NCBI RefSeq assembly: GCF_023554995.1
Contig: NZ_JAMJPK010000002.1
Coordinates: forward strand, 124,001-188,000
Length of the DNA stretch: 64,000 nt
Reading direction: 5' to 3'
Source of the DNA: Halomonas gemina
GTDB taxonomy: Bacteria; Pseudomonadota; Gammaproteobacteria; Pseudomonadales; Halomonadaceae
Shown here: one piece after another, positions 8,619-16,481 of the stretch
Layout of the letters: each line of letters opens with the position of its first letter
Numbering within the stretch: the stretch's first letter is position 1
The notes under the pieces: generated by a model
Told to the model about the DNA's origin: nothing
The model's input: only the letters and a program-made list of their open reading frames with translations
Database searches by the model: none
Translations under genes and position numbers: made by a program

Positions 8619-9890
8619 ATGACTGACGCGAAGAAGAAGGCGGCGCTGGATTACCACGCGAAACCCATTCCCGGGAAGTTGTCTGTGGAGCTCACCAAGC
8701 CCACTGCCACCGCCCGGGATCTCTCCCTGGCCTACAGCCCGGGCGTGGCGGAGCCGGTTCGCGAGATCGCCAGTGACCCGGAGAACGCCTACCTCTACAC
8801 CGGCAAGGGCAACCTGGTGGCAGTGATCTCCGACGGCAGCGCCATCCTGGGCCTCGGCAACCTGGGGCCGCTGGCCAGCAAGCCGGTGATGGAAGGCAAG
8901 GGGGTGCTGTTCAAGCGCTTTGCCGGCATCAATTCGGTGGACATCGAGGTCAACGCCGAGAGCCCGCAGGCCTTCATCGACACCGTGGCGCGCATCGCCG
9001 ACACCTGGGGCGGCATCAACCTCGAGGACATCAAGGCCCCGGAGTGCTTCGAGATCGAGCAGGCGCTGATCGAGCAGTGCAGCATCCCGGTGTTCCACGA
9101 CGATCAGCACGGCACGGCCATCGTCACCGCCGCGGGCATGCTCAATGCCCTGCAGATCGCTGGCAAGTCGCTGGAGAGCGCCCGCATCGTCTGCCTGGGG
9201 GCCGGCGCCGCGGCCATCGCCTGCATGAAGCTGCTGGTCTCCTGCGGCGCCCATCCCGAGAACATCGTGATGCTCGACCGCAAGGGCGTGATCCACAGCG
9301 GTCGCGAGGACCTGAACCAGTACAAGGCGATGTTCGCCGTGGAGACCGATAAGCGCACCCTGACCGATGCCATCGAGGGCGCCGACGTCTTCGTCGGCCT
9401 CTCCGGCCCGGGGCTCATGAGTGCCGACCACATCCGCAGCATGGCCCCCAATCCGGTGGTCTTCGCCTGCACCAATCCCGACCCGGAGATCCATCCCGAC
9501 GTGGCCCGGGAGGCGCGCCCGGACGTGATCATGGCCACCGGCCGCTCCGACTATCCCAACCAGGTCAACAACGTGCTGGGCTTTCCCTTCATCTTCCGCG
9601 GGGCGCTAGACGTGCGCGCCACCCGCATCAACGAGGAGATGAAGGTCGCCGCCGTCCATGCCCTCAAGGACCTCGCCCGCGAGCCGGTGCCCAGGGAGGT
9701 GCTGGAGGCCTACGAGATGGACGAGATGAGTTTCGGGCCGGAGTACATCATCCCGACCCCGGTGGACATCCGCCTGCTCGACCGGATCTCCTCGGCGGTG
9801 GCCCAGGCCGCGGTGGACTCCGGGGTGGCGCGCAAGCCCTATCCCTCCCACTACCCGCTGAAGAGCGTGGATGACGTCTACGGTGGCTGA
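8619..9890 (+). CDS. Malic enzyme (short form, without phosphotransacetylase domain)
   Basis: 423-aa oxidative malate decarboxylase (malate to pyruvate, CO2 and NAD(P)H), linking the TCA cycle with gluconeogenesis and NADPH supply. The N-terminal malic domain shows LAYSPGVAEPVREIA, YLYTGKGNLVAVISDG and VFHDDQHGTAIVTAAG; the dinucleotide fold begins CLGAGAAAIACMKLL near residue 192. E. coli MaeB is about 760 aa because it carries a C-terminal phosphotransacetylase-like domain; this protein ends right after the malic core (VDDVYGG). Cofactor preference cannot be told from sequence alone. The ribosome-binding site is weak. It sits between rpmE and ponA as in Pseudomonas. Confidence 0.93.
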   Translation: MTDAKKKAALDYHAKPIPGKLSVELTKPTATARDLSLAYSPGVAEPVREIASDPENAYLYTGKGNLVAVISDGSAILGLGNLGPLASKPVMEGKGVLFKRFAGINSVDIEVNAESPQAFIDTVARIADTWGGINLEDIKAPECFEIEQALIEQCSIPVFHDDQHGTAIVTAAGMLNALQIAGKSLESARIVCLGAGAAAIACMKLLVSCGAHPENIVMLDRKGVIHSGREDLNQYKAMFAVETDKRTLTDAIEGADVFVGLSGPGLMSADHIRSMAPNPVVFACTNPDPEIHPDVAREARPDVIMATGRSDYPNQVNNVLGFPFIFRGALDVRATRINEEMKVAAVHALKDLAREPVPREVLEAYEMDEMSFGPEYIIPTPVDIRLLDRISSAVAQAAVDSGVARKPYPSHYPLKSVDDVYGG

Positions 9891-9915
9891 GCCCCGGATG
9901 CTCTCCCCGTTGCGT

Positions 9916-9949
9916 GACGACGCCGGCTCTCGAGCCGGCGTCGTCGTCT
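9916..9949. terminator. Bidirectional terminator hairpin between malic enzyme and DUF481 genes
   Basis: Perfect inverted repeat GACGACGCCGGCTC/GAGCCGGCGTCGTC (9916-9945) between two convergent genes. The T-tract is poor (TCTG), so it may need help from Rho. Confidence 0.65.
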
Positions 9950-9970
9950 GTGGCGTGCGGGGACAAGGAC

Positions 9971-10735
9971 CTACCAGTCGTAGAGAAGGGAGGCACTAGT
10001 GGTCTGGTCGGTGCGGGCCCCGGCGCCCTCCGGCGGGCGGGAGTTTTCCCGGACCTCGTGGGAGAGCCGCAGGGCCAGGTGGGAATTGAGCCGTGAGGTG
10101 AGCGACGTCAGCGAGCGCGAGGTGGTGTTGTCATCGGTCGCCTCCACCGAGAGCTCCTGCTCCAGGCTGGAGGTCTCGGAGAAGGCCCATTGGTAGGCCA
10201 GCGCCCCGTAGGCCACGCCCAGGCTGGCGTTCTCCTCCCCCTCGATGCGGTCGTAGCGGTAGCCCGGGCCCGCCTCCAGCGAGAGCTTGTGCGTTTCGCC
10301 GTCGAGCAGGTCGCGGCCGTAGCCGCCGATGGTGGTGAACTGCTGGTCGTAGCCGCCGAAGCGGTCCTTCTCCCAGCGGGCGAAGCCGAACACGTAGTGG
10401 GGGCCATCGAGCTCGTAGCGCTCGCGGCCGGCCACCAGGTACTGCTCGGCGCTGGTGTCGCCGTTGCGCGAGACGTTGCGCACCTCGCCGCGCAGGGTGT
10501 GAGTCCAATCGTCGACCACCCAGGTGAGTCGGACCTTGCCGATCAGGGTCTGGCTGTCGGTGTTGCCCGAGAGGTGGGTGTAGCCCAGCTCGGCGCTGGC
10601 GCTGAAGCCCTGGTCGTCCTCCTCGGGCGGCGGTGGGGCGTAGAAGGGGCCGGCCTGGGCGCCGCCGGCGATCGCCAGCAGGCCGCAGAGAGCCGCCCAT
10701 CGGATCAGCGAAGGGCGTGTCGCGGGATGCGGCAT
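9971..10735 (-). CDS. DUF481 outer-membrane beta-barrel protein (YdiY-like)
   Basis: 254 aa. A signal peptide (RWAALCGLLAIAGGAQA, cleavage about residue 28) is followed by a short Pro/acidic stretch and a DUF481 barrel: ELGYTHLSGNTDSQTL, repeated alternating strands such as GYGRDLLDGETHKLSLEAG, and the C-terminal aromatic ending SASLLYDW expected of BAM-inserted barrels. DUF481 proteins are salt-induced in some bacteria but their function is not settled. It lies between the malic enzyme and ponA with its own convergent terminator, so it looks like a stand-alone gene inserted into an otherwise conserved neighbourhood. Confidence 0.85.
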   Translation of the reverse strand: MPHPATRPSLIRWAALCGLLAIAGGAQAGPFYAPPPPEEDDQGFSASAELGYTHLSGNTDSQTLIGKVRLTWVVDDWTHTLRGEVRNVSRNGDTSAEQYLVAGRERYELDGPHYVFGFARWEKDRFGGYDQQFTTIGGYGRDLLDGETHKLSLEAGPGYRYDRIEGEENASLGVAYGALAYQWAFSETSSLEQELSVEATDDNTTSRSLTSLTSRLNSHLALRLSHEVRENSRPPEGAGARTDQTTSASLLYDW

Positions 10736-10801
10736 GATGTTGGACTCCCCGGGTTGCCGGATGTCGGTGGTGGCCCGAAGCGGCGTGCGAGGTTGCGCTG
10801 C

Positions 10802-10825
10802 CCGGGCGGCGTCCCTGCCGCCCGG
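10802..10825 (-). terminator. GC-rich hairpin downstream of ponA
   Basis: CCGGGCGGC/GCCGCCCGG, 9-bp perfect stem with a 6-base loop, 20 bases past the ponA stop on the minus strand. There is no T-tract after it, so it is a probable RNA 3'-end stabiliser or a weak terminator. Confidence 0.5.
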
Positions 10826-10845
10826 TGCAGGATACGGATGTCGGC

Positions 10846-13374
10846 CTAGAAGATGGCCTCGTAGGCGCCGGTGCCCTGGGAGCCGCTCTCGCGCTCGACT
10901 TCACGCTCGACGCGACGCGGCTGGAAGTCCGGCAGGTGGTCGGCCATGAACAGCTCCTCGATGCCGCCGCCCTGGCCATCGCGCAGCAGGCGGCCGGTGT
11001 CGGGGTCGACCCGCTCGGTGACCACGCGCTCCGGCCGCTCGGGCCAGCGCTCGGGCTGGCCCTCCAGGGCCTGGCCCATGAAGTCCATCCAGATCGGCAG
11101 GGCGGCCTGGGCGCCGTACTCGGCGGTGGAGGAGTTGTCGTCCTTGCCCACCCAGGCGGTGGTCACCAGGTCGCTGTTGAAGCCGGCGAACCAGGCATCG
11201 CGCTGGTCGTTGGTGGTGCCCGTCTTGCCGACGATGTCGCCGCGGCCGAGCTCCAGGGCCTTGCGCGCGGTGCCGCGCTCGACCACGTCGCGCAGCATGT
11301 CGCGCAGGATATAGACGGCGGCGGGGTCGGCGACCCGGGGGGCGACCTCGAAGGTCTCGCCATCGCGCTCGACGGTCGCCTGGTCATCGGAGCAGTCGCG
11401 GCAGGCGACGCGCGGGCTGGCCTCGTCGACGACGGTGGCGTCATCGCCGCGGGTGACCCGCTCGATGAACCAGGGTGACACCTGGAAGCCGCCGTTGGCC
11501 AGCACCGCATAGGCGTTGGTCATCTCCAGCGGGGTGAGGCTTGCGCTGCCCAGCGCCAGGGAGAGGCCGCGCGGCAGCTGGTCGCCGGCGAAGCCGAAGC
11601 CTTGGAGGAACTCGATGGTGCGATCCAGCCCCAGGGACTGCAGCACGCGGATGGTGACCAGGTTGCGCGAGCGGGCCAGGGCATCGCGCAGCCGGATCGG
11701 GCCGAGGAAGTCGCCGCTGGAGTTCGCCGGGCGCCACAGCTCGTTGCTGCCGTCCTGCATCACCACGGGGGCATCGTTGACCACGCTGGCGGGGTTCATC
11801 TCGCCGCTGTCCAGCGCCGCCAGGTAGACGAAGGGCTTGAAGATCGAGCCGGACTGGCGGCGGGCCTGGGTGGCGCGGTTGAACTTGCTGGCATCGAAGT
11901 CGAAGCCGCCCTGCAGAGCCAGGATGGCGCCGGTGTCGGGGGCCATCGCCACCAGTGAGCCCTCGGCGTCGGGGCGCTGGGAGAGCCGCCAGCTGCCGTC
12001 TTCCCGCTGCAGGATGCGCACCAGATCGCCGCGGCTGGCGATCTCGCTGGCCGAGCCCGGGGCGGCGCCCCGGCTCTTGGCGCTGAGATAGGGGCGCGCC
12101 CACTCCAGGCCGGCCCAGTCGAGGGTATGCAGCTCGCCGCCGCGGGCCAGCACCCGCATCTCGCGGCCCTCGCTCTCGACCACGATGGCCGGTTGCAGGG
12201 GGCCATAGGCGGGGGTGCGCTCGAGGACCTGCAGCCAGTTGCTGACATCGCCCTCGATACCCTCGACCTCGGTCTGGCTGCGCTCGGCGGCGCGCCGGGC
12301 GGTCTGCATGATCTCGGGCGACTCGGCGAGCTCCTCCTCCAGGCCCTCGCGCCCGGTCTGCTCCTGGGCCTCGGCCAGGCTGCGCGGGATCTCGGTCTGC
12401 TCGGGCCCACGCCAGCCATGGCGGGTGTCATAGCTGATCAGGCCGCCGGCCAGGGCCTGGCCCGCCAGCGGCTGCAGCTCGCTGTCCAGGGTGGTATGGA
12501 TGCGATACCCGCCGGTGTAGGCCCGGTCGCCGTAGCGCTCCACGGCGAACTGTCGAGCCATCTCGGCGACGTAGTCGGCCTCCACCTCGAGCTGGGCGAG
12601 GTGGCGGCGTGCGGTGACCGGGGCCTGGACGGCCTCCTCGTAGGCCGCCTGGTCGATGGTACCCAGCTCCCGCATGCGGAACAGGATCCAGTTGCGGCGG
12701 ATCAGCGCCCGCTCGGCGTTGGCCAGCGGGTTGAAGGCGGAGGGCGCCTTGGGCAGGCCGGCGATCATCGCCGTCTCGGCCAGGGTCAGTTCGGCCAGCG
12801 GCCGGTCGTAGTAGACCTCCGCGGCGGCGGCGATGCCGTAGGCGCGGTTGCCCAGATAGATCTTGTTGACGTAGAGCTCGAGGATCTCCTCCTTGGAGAG
12901 GATCTGCTCCATCTGCAGCGCCAGCAGGATCTCGCGGATCTTGCGGGTGAAGGTCCGGTCCAGGGTGAGCAGATAGTTGCGCGCCACCTGCATGGTGATG
13001 GTCGAGCCCCCGGACTGAATGTCGCCGCCACTGGCCGCCAGCTCCACCGCGGCGCGCGCCAGGCCCTTGGGGTCGACGCCGCGGTGGTCGAAGTAGGTGG
13101 CATCCTCGGCGGCCAGCAGGGCCCCGATGAGTGGCTCGGGGATCTCCTCATACTCCACCGGCGTGCGGCGCTCCTCACCGAACTCGCCGATCAGCTTGCC
13201 GTCGCGCGTGAAGATGCGCAGCGGGGTCTGCAGCTCGAAGTCCTGCAGCTGGCGCACATCGGGCAGGCCGGGGGCGAAATAGAGCGCGGCACCCACCACG
13301 CCCAGTACCCCGGCGGCGGAGAGCGAGACCAGCAGCCAGAGGACGGAGATAACCAAGGTTTTGAGTAACTTCAT
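10846..13374 (-). CDS. mrcA: Penicillin-binding protein 1A (bifunctional transglycosylase/transpeptidase)
   Basis: Class A PBP of 842 aa (also called ponA) that polymerises and cross-links peptidoglycan. The start MKLLKTLVISVLWLL begins the single membrane anchor; an ATG 99 bases upstream would add a basic non-homologous leader. Residues about 60-230 form the GT51 glycosyltransferase (EDATYFDHRGVDP, GGSTITMQVARN, NKIYLG); an OB-like insert follows; the transpeptidase has SGSIFKPF (serine near 508), SRN and KTGTTND (near 719). Divergent from pilM, the conserved placement in Pseudomonas and relatives. The C-terminal tail RESGSQGTGAYEAIF is acidic and short. Confidence 0.97.
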   Translation of the reverse strand: MKLLKTLVISVLWLLVSLSAAGVLGVVGAALYFAPGLPDVRQLQDFELQTPLRIFTRDGKLIGEFGEERRTPVEYEEIPEPLIGALLAAEDATYFDHRGVDPKGLARAAVELAASGGDIQSGGSTITMQVARNYLLTLDRTFTRKIREILLALQMEQILSKEEILELYVNKIYLGNRAYGIAAAAEVYYDRPLAELTLAETAMIAGLPKAPSAFNPLANAERALIRRNWILFRMRELGTIDQAAYEEAVQAPVTARRHLAQLEVEADYVAEMARQFAVERYGDRAYTGGYRIHTTLDSELQPLAGQALAGGLISYDTRHGWRGPEQTEIPRSLAEAQEQTGREGLEEELAESPEIMQTARRAAERSQTEVEGIEGDVSNWLQVLERTPAYGPLQPAIVVESEGREMRVLARGGELHTLDWAGLEWARPYLSAKSRGAAPGSASEIASRGDLVRILQREDGSWRLSQRPDAEGSLVAMAPDTGAILALQGGFDFDASKFNRATQARRQSGSIFKPFVYLAALDSGEMNPASVVNDAPVVMQDGSNELWRPANSSGDFLGPIRLRDALARSRNLVTIRVLQSLGLDRTIEFLQGFGFAGDQLPRGLSLALGSASLTPLEMTNAYAVLANGGFQVSPWFIERVTRGDDATVVDEASPRVACRDCSDDQATVERDGETFEVAPRVADPAAVYILRDMLRDVVERGTARKALELGRGDIVGKTGTTNDQRDAWFAGFNSDLVTTAWVGKDDNSSTAEYGAQAALPIWMDFMGQALEGQPERWPERPERVVTERVDPDTGRLLRDGQGGGIEELFMADHLPDFQPRRVEREVERESGSQGTGAYEAIF

Positions 13375-13548
13375 GAAAACGCGGTATCCATGCTGGGAAC
13401 GGGGGCGGAGCGGTGGCGATGAGCGTGGCCTTCCCTTGCGGCGGCCATTATAGGAAGCCGAGGGGGTGGTCACCAGCGTTGACGCCTGGCGACACCGTCA
13501 TTCGTGTGAGATACGGCAATATCATGTAACCTTCGATTACGGATCGGG

Positions 13549-13554
13549 TATGAT
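13549..13554 (+). promoter_or_regulatory. -10 element for the pilMNOPQ-aroKB operon
   Basis: TATGAT at 13549-13554, 85 bases upstream of pilM, in an AT-richer patch between divergent mrcA and pilM. The sequence 17 bases upstream (TGTAAC) is a poor -35, so this promoter may need an activator. Confidence 0.45.
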
Positions 13555-13639
13555 GAATTTCATCTATTCCGCCCCGGTTCGGAGTGGATAATCATAATGA
13601 GCGGCGCGCCGCATGGATCAGGCAGGGGCATGACTCAAG

Positions 13640-14701
13640 ATGCGACTGAGAGCATCCGGCAAGGGACTGGTCGGTGTCGACATCACCTCGGCAACCGTCA
13701 AGGTCATCGAACTCAAGCGCGCTGGTAGCCACTACCAGGTCGAAAGCTACGCCGTCCGGCCCCTGCGCGAGGGCGCCGTGATCGAGCGACGCATCCGCGA
13801 CATGTCGGCCGTGGTGGACGCCCTCAAGCGCGCCGTGGACCATGCCCGGCCGGGGTCGCGCAACGCCGCCGTAGCGGTGCCGGCCAGCGCCGCCATCACC
13901 AAGACCCTCACCTTGCCCGCCTCGCTCGATGACGACGAGATCGAGGCGCGCATCCAGCTCGAGTCTGACAAGCATATCCCGTTTCCGTTCAGCGAGGTCG
14001 CCTTCGACTTCCAGCGGCTGGGCCTCAACTCGCGCTACGGCGACCAGCAGGACGTGTTGCTGGTCGCCTGTCGCCAGCAGGACGTCAATCAGCTGACAGA
14101 GGCCTTGCTGCAGGCCGGGCTGACCCCGGCGGCCGTGGATGTCGAGACCTTCGCCATGGAGCGCGCCTTCCAGGAGCTTCGCCACCAGCTACCCTCGGAC
14201 GAGGGCGAGCATGAGTGCGTGGCCCTGGTGGATATCGGCGCCACCATGAACGCCTTCCACGTGCTGCGCGAGGGTCGCGTTACCTATAGCCGCGATACCG
14301 TGTTCGGTGGCCGCCAGCTGACCGACGAGATCCGCAATCGCTACGGGCTGAGCCTGGAGGAGGCGGGCCTGGCCAAGAAGCGAGGCGGCCTGCCCGATGA
14401 CTACCAGCGCAGCGTGCTCGACCCCTTTCTCGACACCCTGGTGCAGCAGGTGGGTCGCTCGCTGCAGCTCTACTATACCGCCGGGCGCAAGCAGGAGGTG
14501 CGGCGGATGATCCTGGCCGGCGGCACCAGCGTGCTCCCGGGGCTGGCCGAGCGCCTGGCCGAGGAGAGTGGCATGGAGGTGGTGATCGCCAACCCCTTCC
14601 GGCGCATGAAGGTGAACCCCCGCATCGACGTCCCGACCCTGGCCAGTGATGCCCCGGCCATGCTCACGGCCTGCGGCCTGGCGATGAGGGTAGGCAAATG
14701 A
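13640..14701 (+). CDS. pilM: Type IV pilus assembly protein PilM
   Basis: 353-aa cytoplasmic actin-like protein (FtsA/ParM fold) that binds the PilN N-terminus and links the pilus motor to the alignment complex. The start reads MRLRASGKGLVGVDITSATVKVIEL, with the nucleotide-binding signature GVDITSATVK; other recognisable parts are LDDDEIEARIQLESDKHIPFP, VALVDIGATMNAF and MILAGGTSVLPGLAERL. It is the first gene of a tightly coupled operon; its stop overlaps the pilN start (ATGA at 14698). Confidence 0.96.
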   Translation: MRLRASGKGLVGVDITSATVKVIELKRAGSHYQVESYAVRPLREGAVIERRIRDMSAVVDALKRAVDHARPGSRNAAVAVPASAAITKTLTLPASLDDDEIEARIQLESDKHIPFPFSEVAFDFQRLGLNSRYGDQQDVLLVACRQQDVNQLTEALLQAGLTPAAVDVETFAMERAFQELRHQLPSDEGEHECVALVDIGATMNAFHVLREGRVTYSRDTVFGGRQLTDEIRNRYGLSLEEAGLAKKRGGLPDDYQRSVLDPFLDTLVQQVGRSLQLYYTAGRKQEVRRMILAGGTSVLPGLAERLAEESGMEVVIANPFRRMKVNPRIDVPTLASDAPAMLTACGLAMRVGK

Positions 14702-15270
14702 CCATCGAGATCAACCTGCTCCCCTGGCGGGAAGAAGTGCGTGCCCGGCGTAGCAAGCGGTTCTACCTGGCGCTGGCGCTGATGGCGCTGATCGGCCTCG
14801 GCGGCGGCTATGGCATGACCTGGTACTACGAGCAGCAGTTGAGTGCCCAGCAGGAGCGTAACCAGTTCGTCGAGGCCGAAAGCAGGAGACTGGATGCCGC
14901 CATCCGTGAGATCAGCGAGCTCGAGGAGATCCGGCAAACCATGGAGGCGCAGGTGCGGGTCTTCACGGAACTCCAGGGAGGTCGAGGCCTGACCGTTCAT
15001 GTTTTTAACGATCTGGTGACCAGTCTCGTCGACGGTGTGCATTACACCCGGCTTAACCGGCAGGGAGATAACCTGCAGATGGCGGGTGTGGCAGAGAATA
15101 ACCGCCAAGTGTCCGATCAGCTGCGAGCTCTGGCTGCCGCGACGTCTCTCACCGAGCCTGTTCTTTCCGAAGTCGAGGCCGAGCAGGAGGGGGAGCTTCG
15201 GCATTTCAGCCTGAGCCTCGGTCAGCGCATGCCATCTGCGTCTGATGATGCATCTGGAGGACAGCCATGA
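14698..15270 (+). CDS. pilN: Type IV pilus inner-membrane protein PilN
   Basis: 190 aa. A short cytoplasmic segment begins MTIEINLLPWREE (INLLPWR is the PilM-binding motif), followed by one transmembrane helix (about 22-42), a coiled coil (QQERNQFVEAESRRLDAAIREISELEEI) and a periplasmic ferredoxin-like domain containing VHYTRLNRQGDNLQMAGVA. It overlaps pilM by four bases and pilO by four. Codon use in its second half is noticeably more AT-rich than in pilM. Confidence 0.95.
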   Translation: MTIEINLLPWREEVRARRSKRFYLALALMALIGLGGGYGMTWYYEQQLSAQQERNQFVEAESRRLDAAIREISELEEIRQTMEAQVRVFTELQGGRGLTVHVFNDLVTSLVDGVHYTRLNRQGDNLQMAGVAENNRQVSDQLRALAAATSLTEPVLSEVEAEQEGELRHFSLSLGQRMPSASDDASGGQP

Positions 15271-15893
15271 GCATGAAGGACGAATGGCGCCGGCTACGCG
15301 ACATGGACTGGGGGGAAATGGACATCAAGGAGTCCGGCGGCTGGCCCTTCCTGCTGCAGTTGATCTGCTGCGTGCTGGTCCTGGTGCTGACCCTCGCCGG
15401 CATGTACTGGTACCTGGCCGCCCCCAAGGCCGAGGTGCTGGACCAGGCCAGGGCCGAAGAGGAGCGGCTGATCAGAGACTACCGGAGCAAGGCGGCTCAG
15501 GCGGCGCGTCTGGATGTCATGCGGGAGGAGATGGCCGTCCTCGAGGAGCGCATGGGGGTCCTCAGGGAGATGCTGCCCACGGGCGCTGAGGTGCCTTCGC
15601 TGATCGATAACATCAGTGAAGCGGCTATCAGCAACCAGCTTTCCATTGAGTTCATCCGCCTGCGTAGCCCTGTCTCGCAGGAGTTCTATGTCGAGCAGCC
15701 ATTCGATATTCGAGTGCAGGGCGACTATCACCGCATCGCGGAGTTCTTGGCGACTGTCGCTAGCCTGCCTCGCATCGTCACCCAGCATGACCTGATGCTC
15801 GAGCCCACGGAGGGCACTGGCGGTCAGCAGCTGCAGCTGTCCATGCTTGCCCGTACCTACAGTTACCGTCAGCCGGACGAGGAGGCACCGTGA
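15267..15893 (+). CDS. pilO: Type IV pilus inner-membrane protein PilO
   Basis: 208 aa. A cytoplasmic N-terminus (WRRLRDMDWGEMDIKESGGWP) is followed by one transmembrane helix (about 29-50), a coiled coil and a periplasmic domain (EVPSLIDNISEAAISNQLSIEFIRL and PFDIRVQGDYHRIAEFLATVA). It heterodimerises with PilN and contacts PilP. Start ATG at 15267 overlaps the pilN stop; the stop overlaps the GTG of pilP. Confidence 0.95.
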   Translation: MSMKDEWRRLRDMDWGEMDIKESGGWPFLLQLICCVLVLVLTLAGMYWYLAAPKAEVLDQARAEEERLIRDYRSKAAQAARLDVMREEMAVLEERMGVLREMLPTGAEVPSLIDNISEAAISNQLSIEFIRLRSPVSQEFYVEQPFDIRVQGDYHRIAEFLATVASLPRIVTQHDLMLEPTEGTGGQQLQLSMLARTYSYRQPDEEAP

Positions 15894-16420
15894 CCAGACT
15901 GAACGGACGCCATGCGCTCCTGGTCCTCGGCATGGCACTACTGACCGCCTGTGCGGACCCTGAGCTCCGGAGTCTCGAGCAAAAACTGGCGGAGGTTCGA
16001 ACGGATCCGGGAGACGTACCCCGGGTAGATCTCCCGGAAATTCCACAGGTTGACCGGGTTGCGTATTCGGGGAGTGATGCCAGGAGCCCCTTCGAGCCTC
16101 GGCGGATGCAGGATCAGCGTGAAGTGCCTGAGGCCGGTGAGCTTGCCCCGCCGCCTGATCGTCCCCGTGAGCCGCTCGAGGCCTATGACCTCTCCGAGCT
16201 GGATCTGGTCGGCACCTTGACGGTGGGCGGAGAGCCATCGGCGCTCGTCCGGGGGCCGGATGGCAAGGTGCATCGGGTCCGGATCGGCGACTACATGGGG
16301 CTGGATCATGGACGTATCGTGAGTATCACGGATGCTTCTCTGGTACTGGTAGAGACCGTGCTTGAGCGAAACGCCTGGCAGGAGCGCTCCAGGCGAATAG
16401 CCCTTGGTGAGGGCGAATAG
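15890..16420 (+). CDS. pilP: Type IV pilus lipoprotein PilP
   Basis: 176 aa starting at GTG (GTGA overlap with the pilO stop). A lipoprotein signal peptide (ALLVLGMALLTAC, lipidated Cys about residue 21) is followed by a disordered Pro-rich linker and a C-terminal beta-sandwich (LSELDLVGTLTVGGEPSALVRGPDGKVHRVRIGDYMG). PilP connects the PilN/PilO ring to the secretin PilQ. Base composition is lower in GC than the flanking housekeeping genes. Confidence 0.94.
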   Translation: MTRLNGRHALLVLGMALLTACADPELRSLEQKLAEVRTDPGDVPRVDLPEIPQVDRVAYSGSDARSPFEPRRMQDQREVPEAGELAPPPDRPREPLEAYDLSELDLVGTLTVGGEPSALVRGPDGKVHRVRIGDYMGLDHGRIVSITDASLVLVETVLERNAWQERSRRIALGEGE

Positions 16421-16481
16421 AACAGTTCATGCCGTGTCGCCGGGCTGGAGGCGGCAGAGGCCAGCAGGGGGAAAGGGAACA

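Noticed and set aside
8303..8626. Short plus-strand frames over the rpmE 3' end and the gap before the malic enzyme
   Set aside because: They pass through the rpmE terminator and have no ribosome-binding site or family resemblance.
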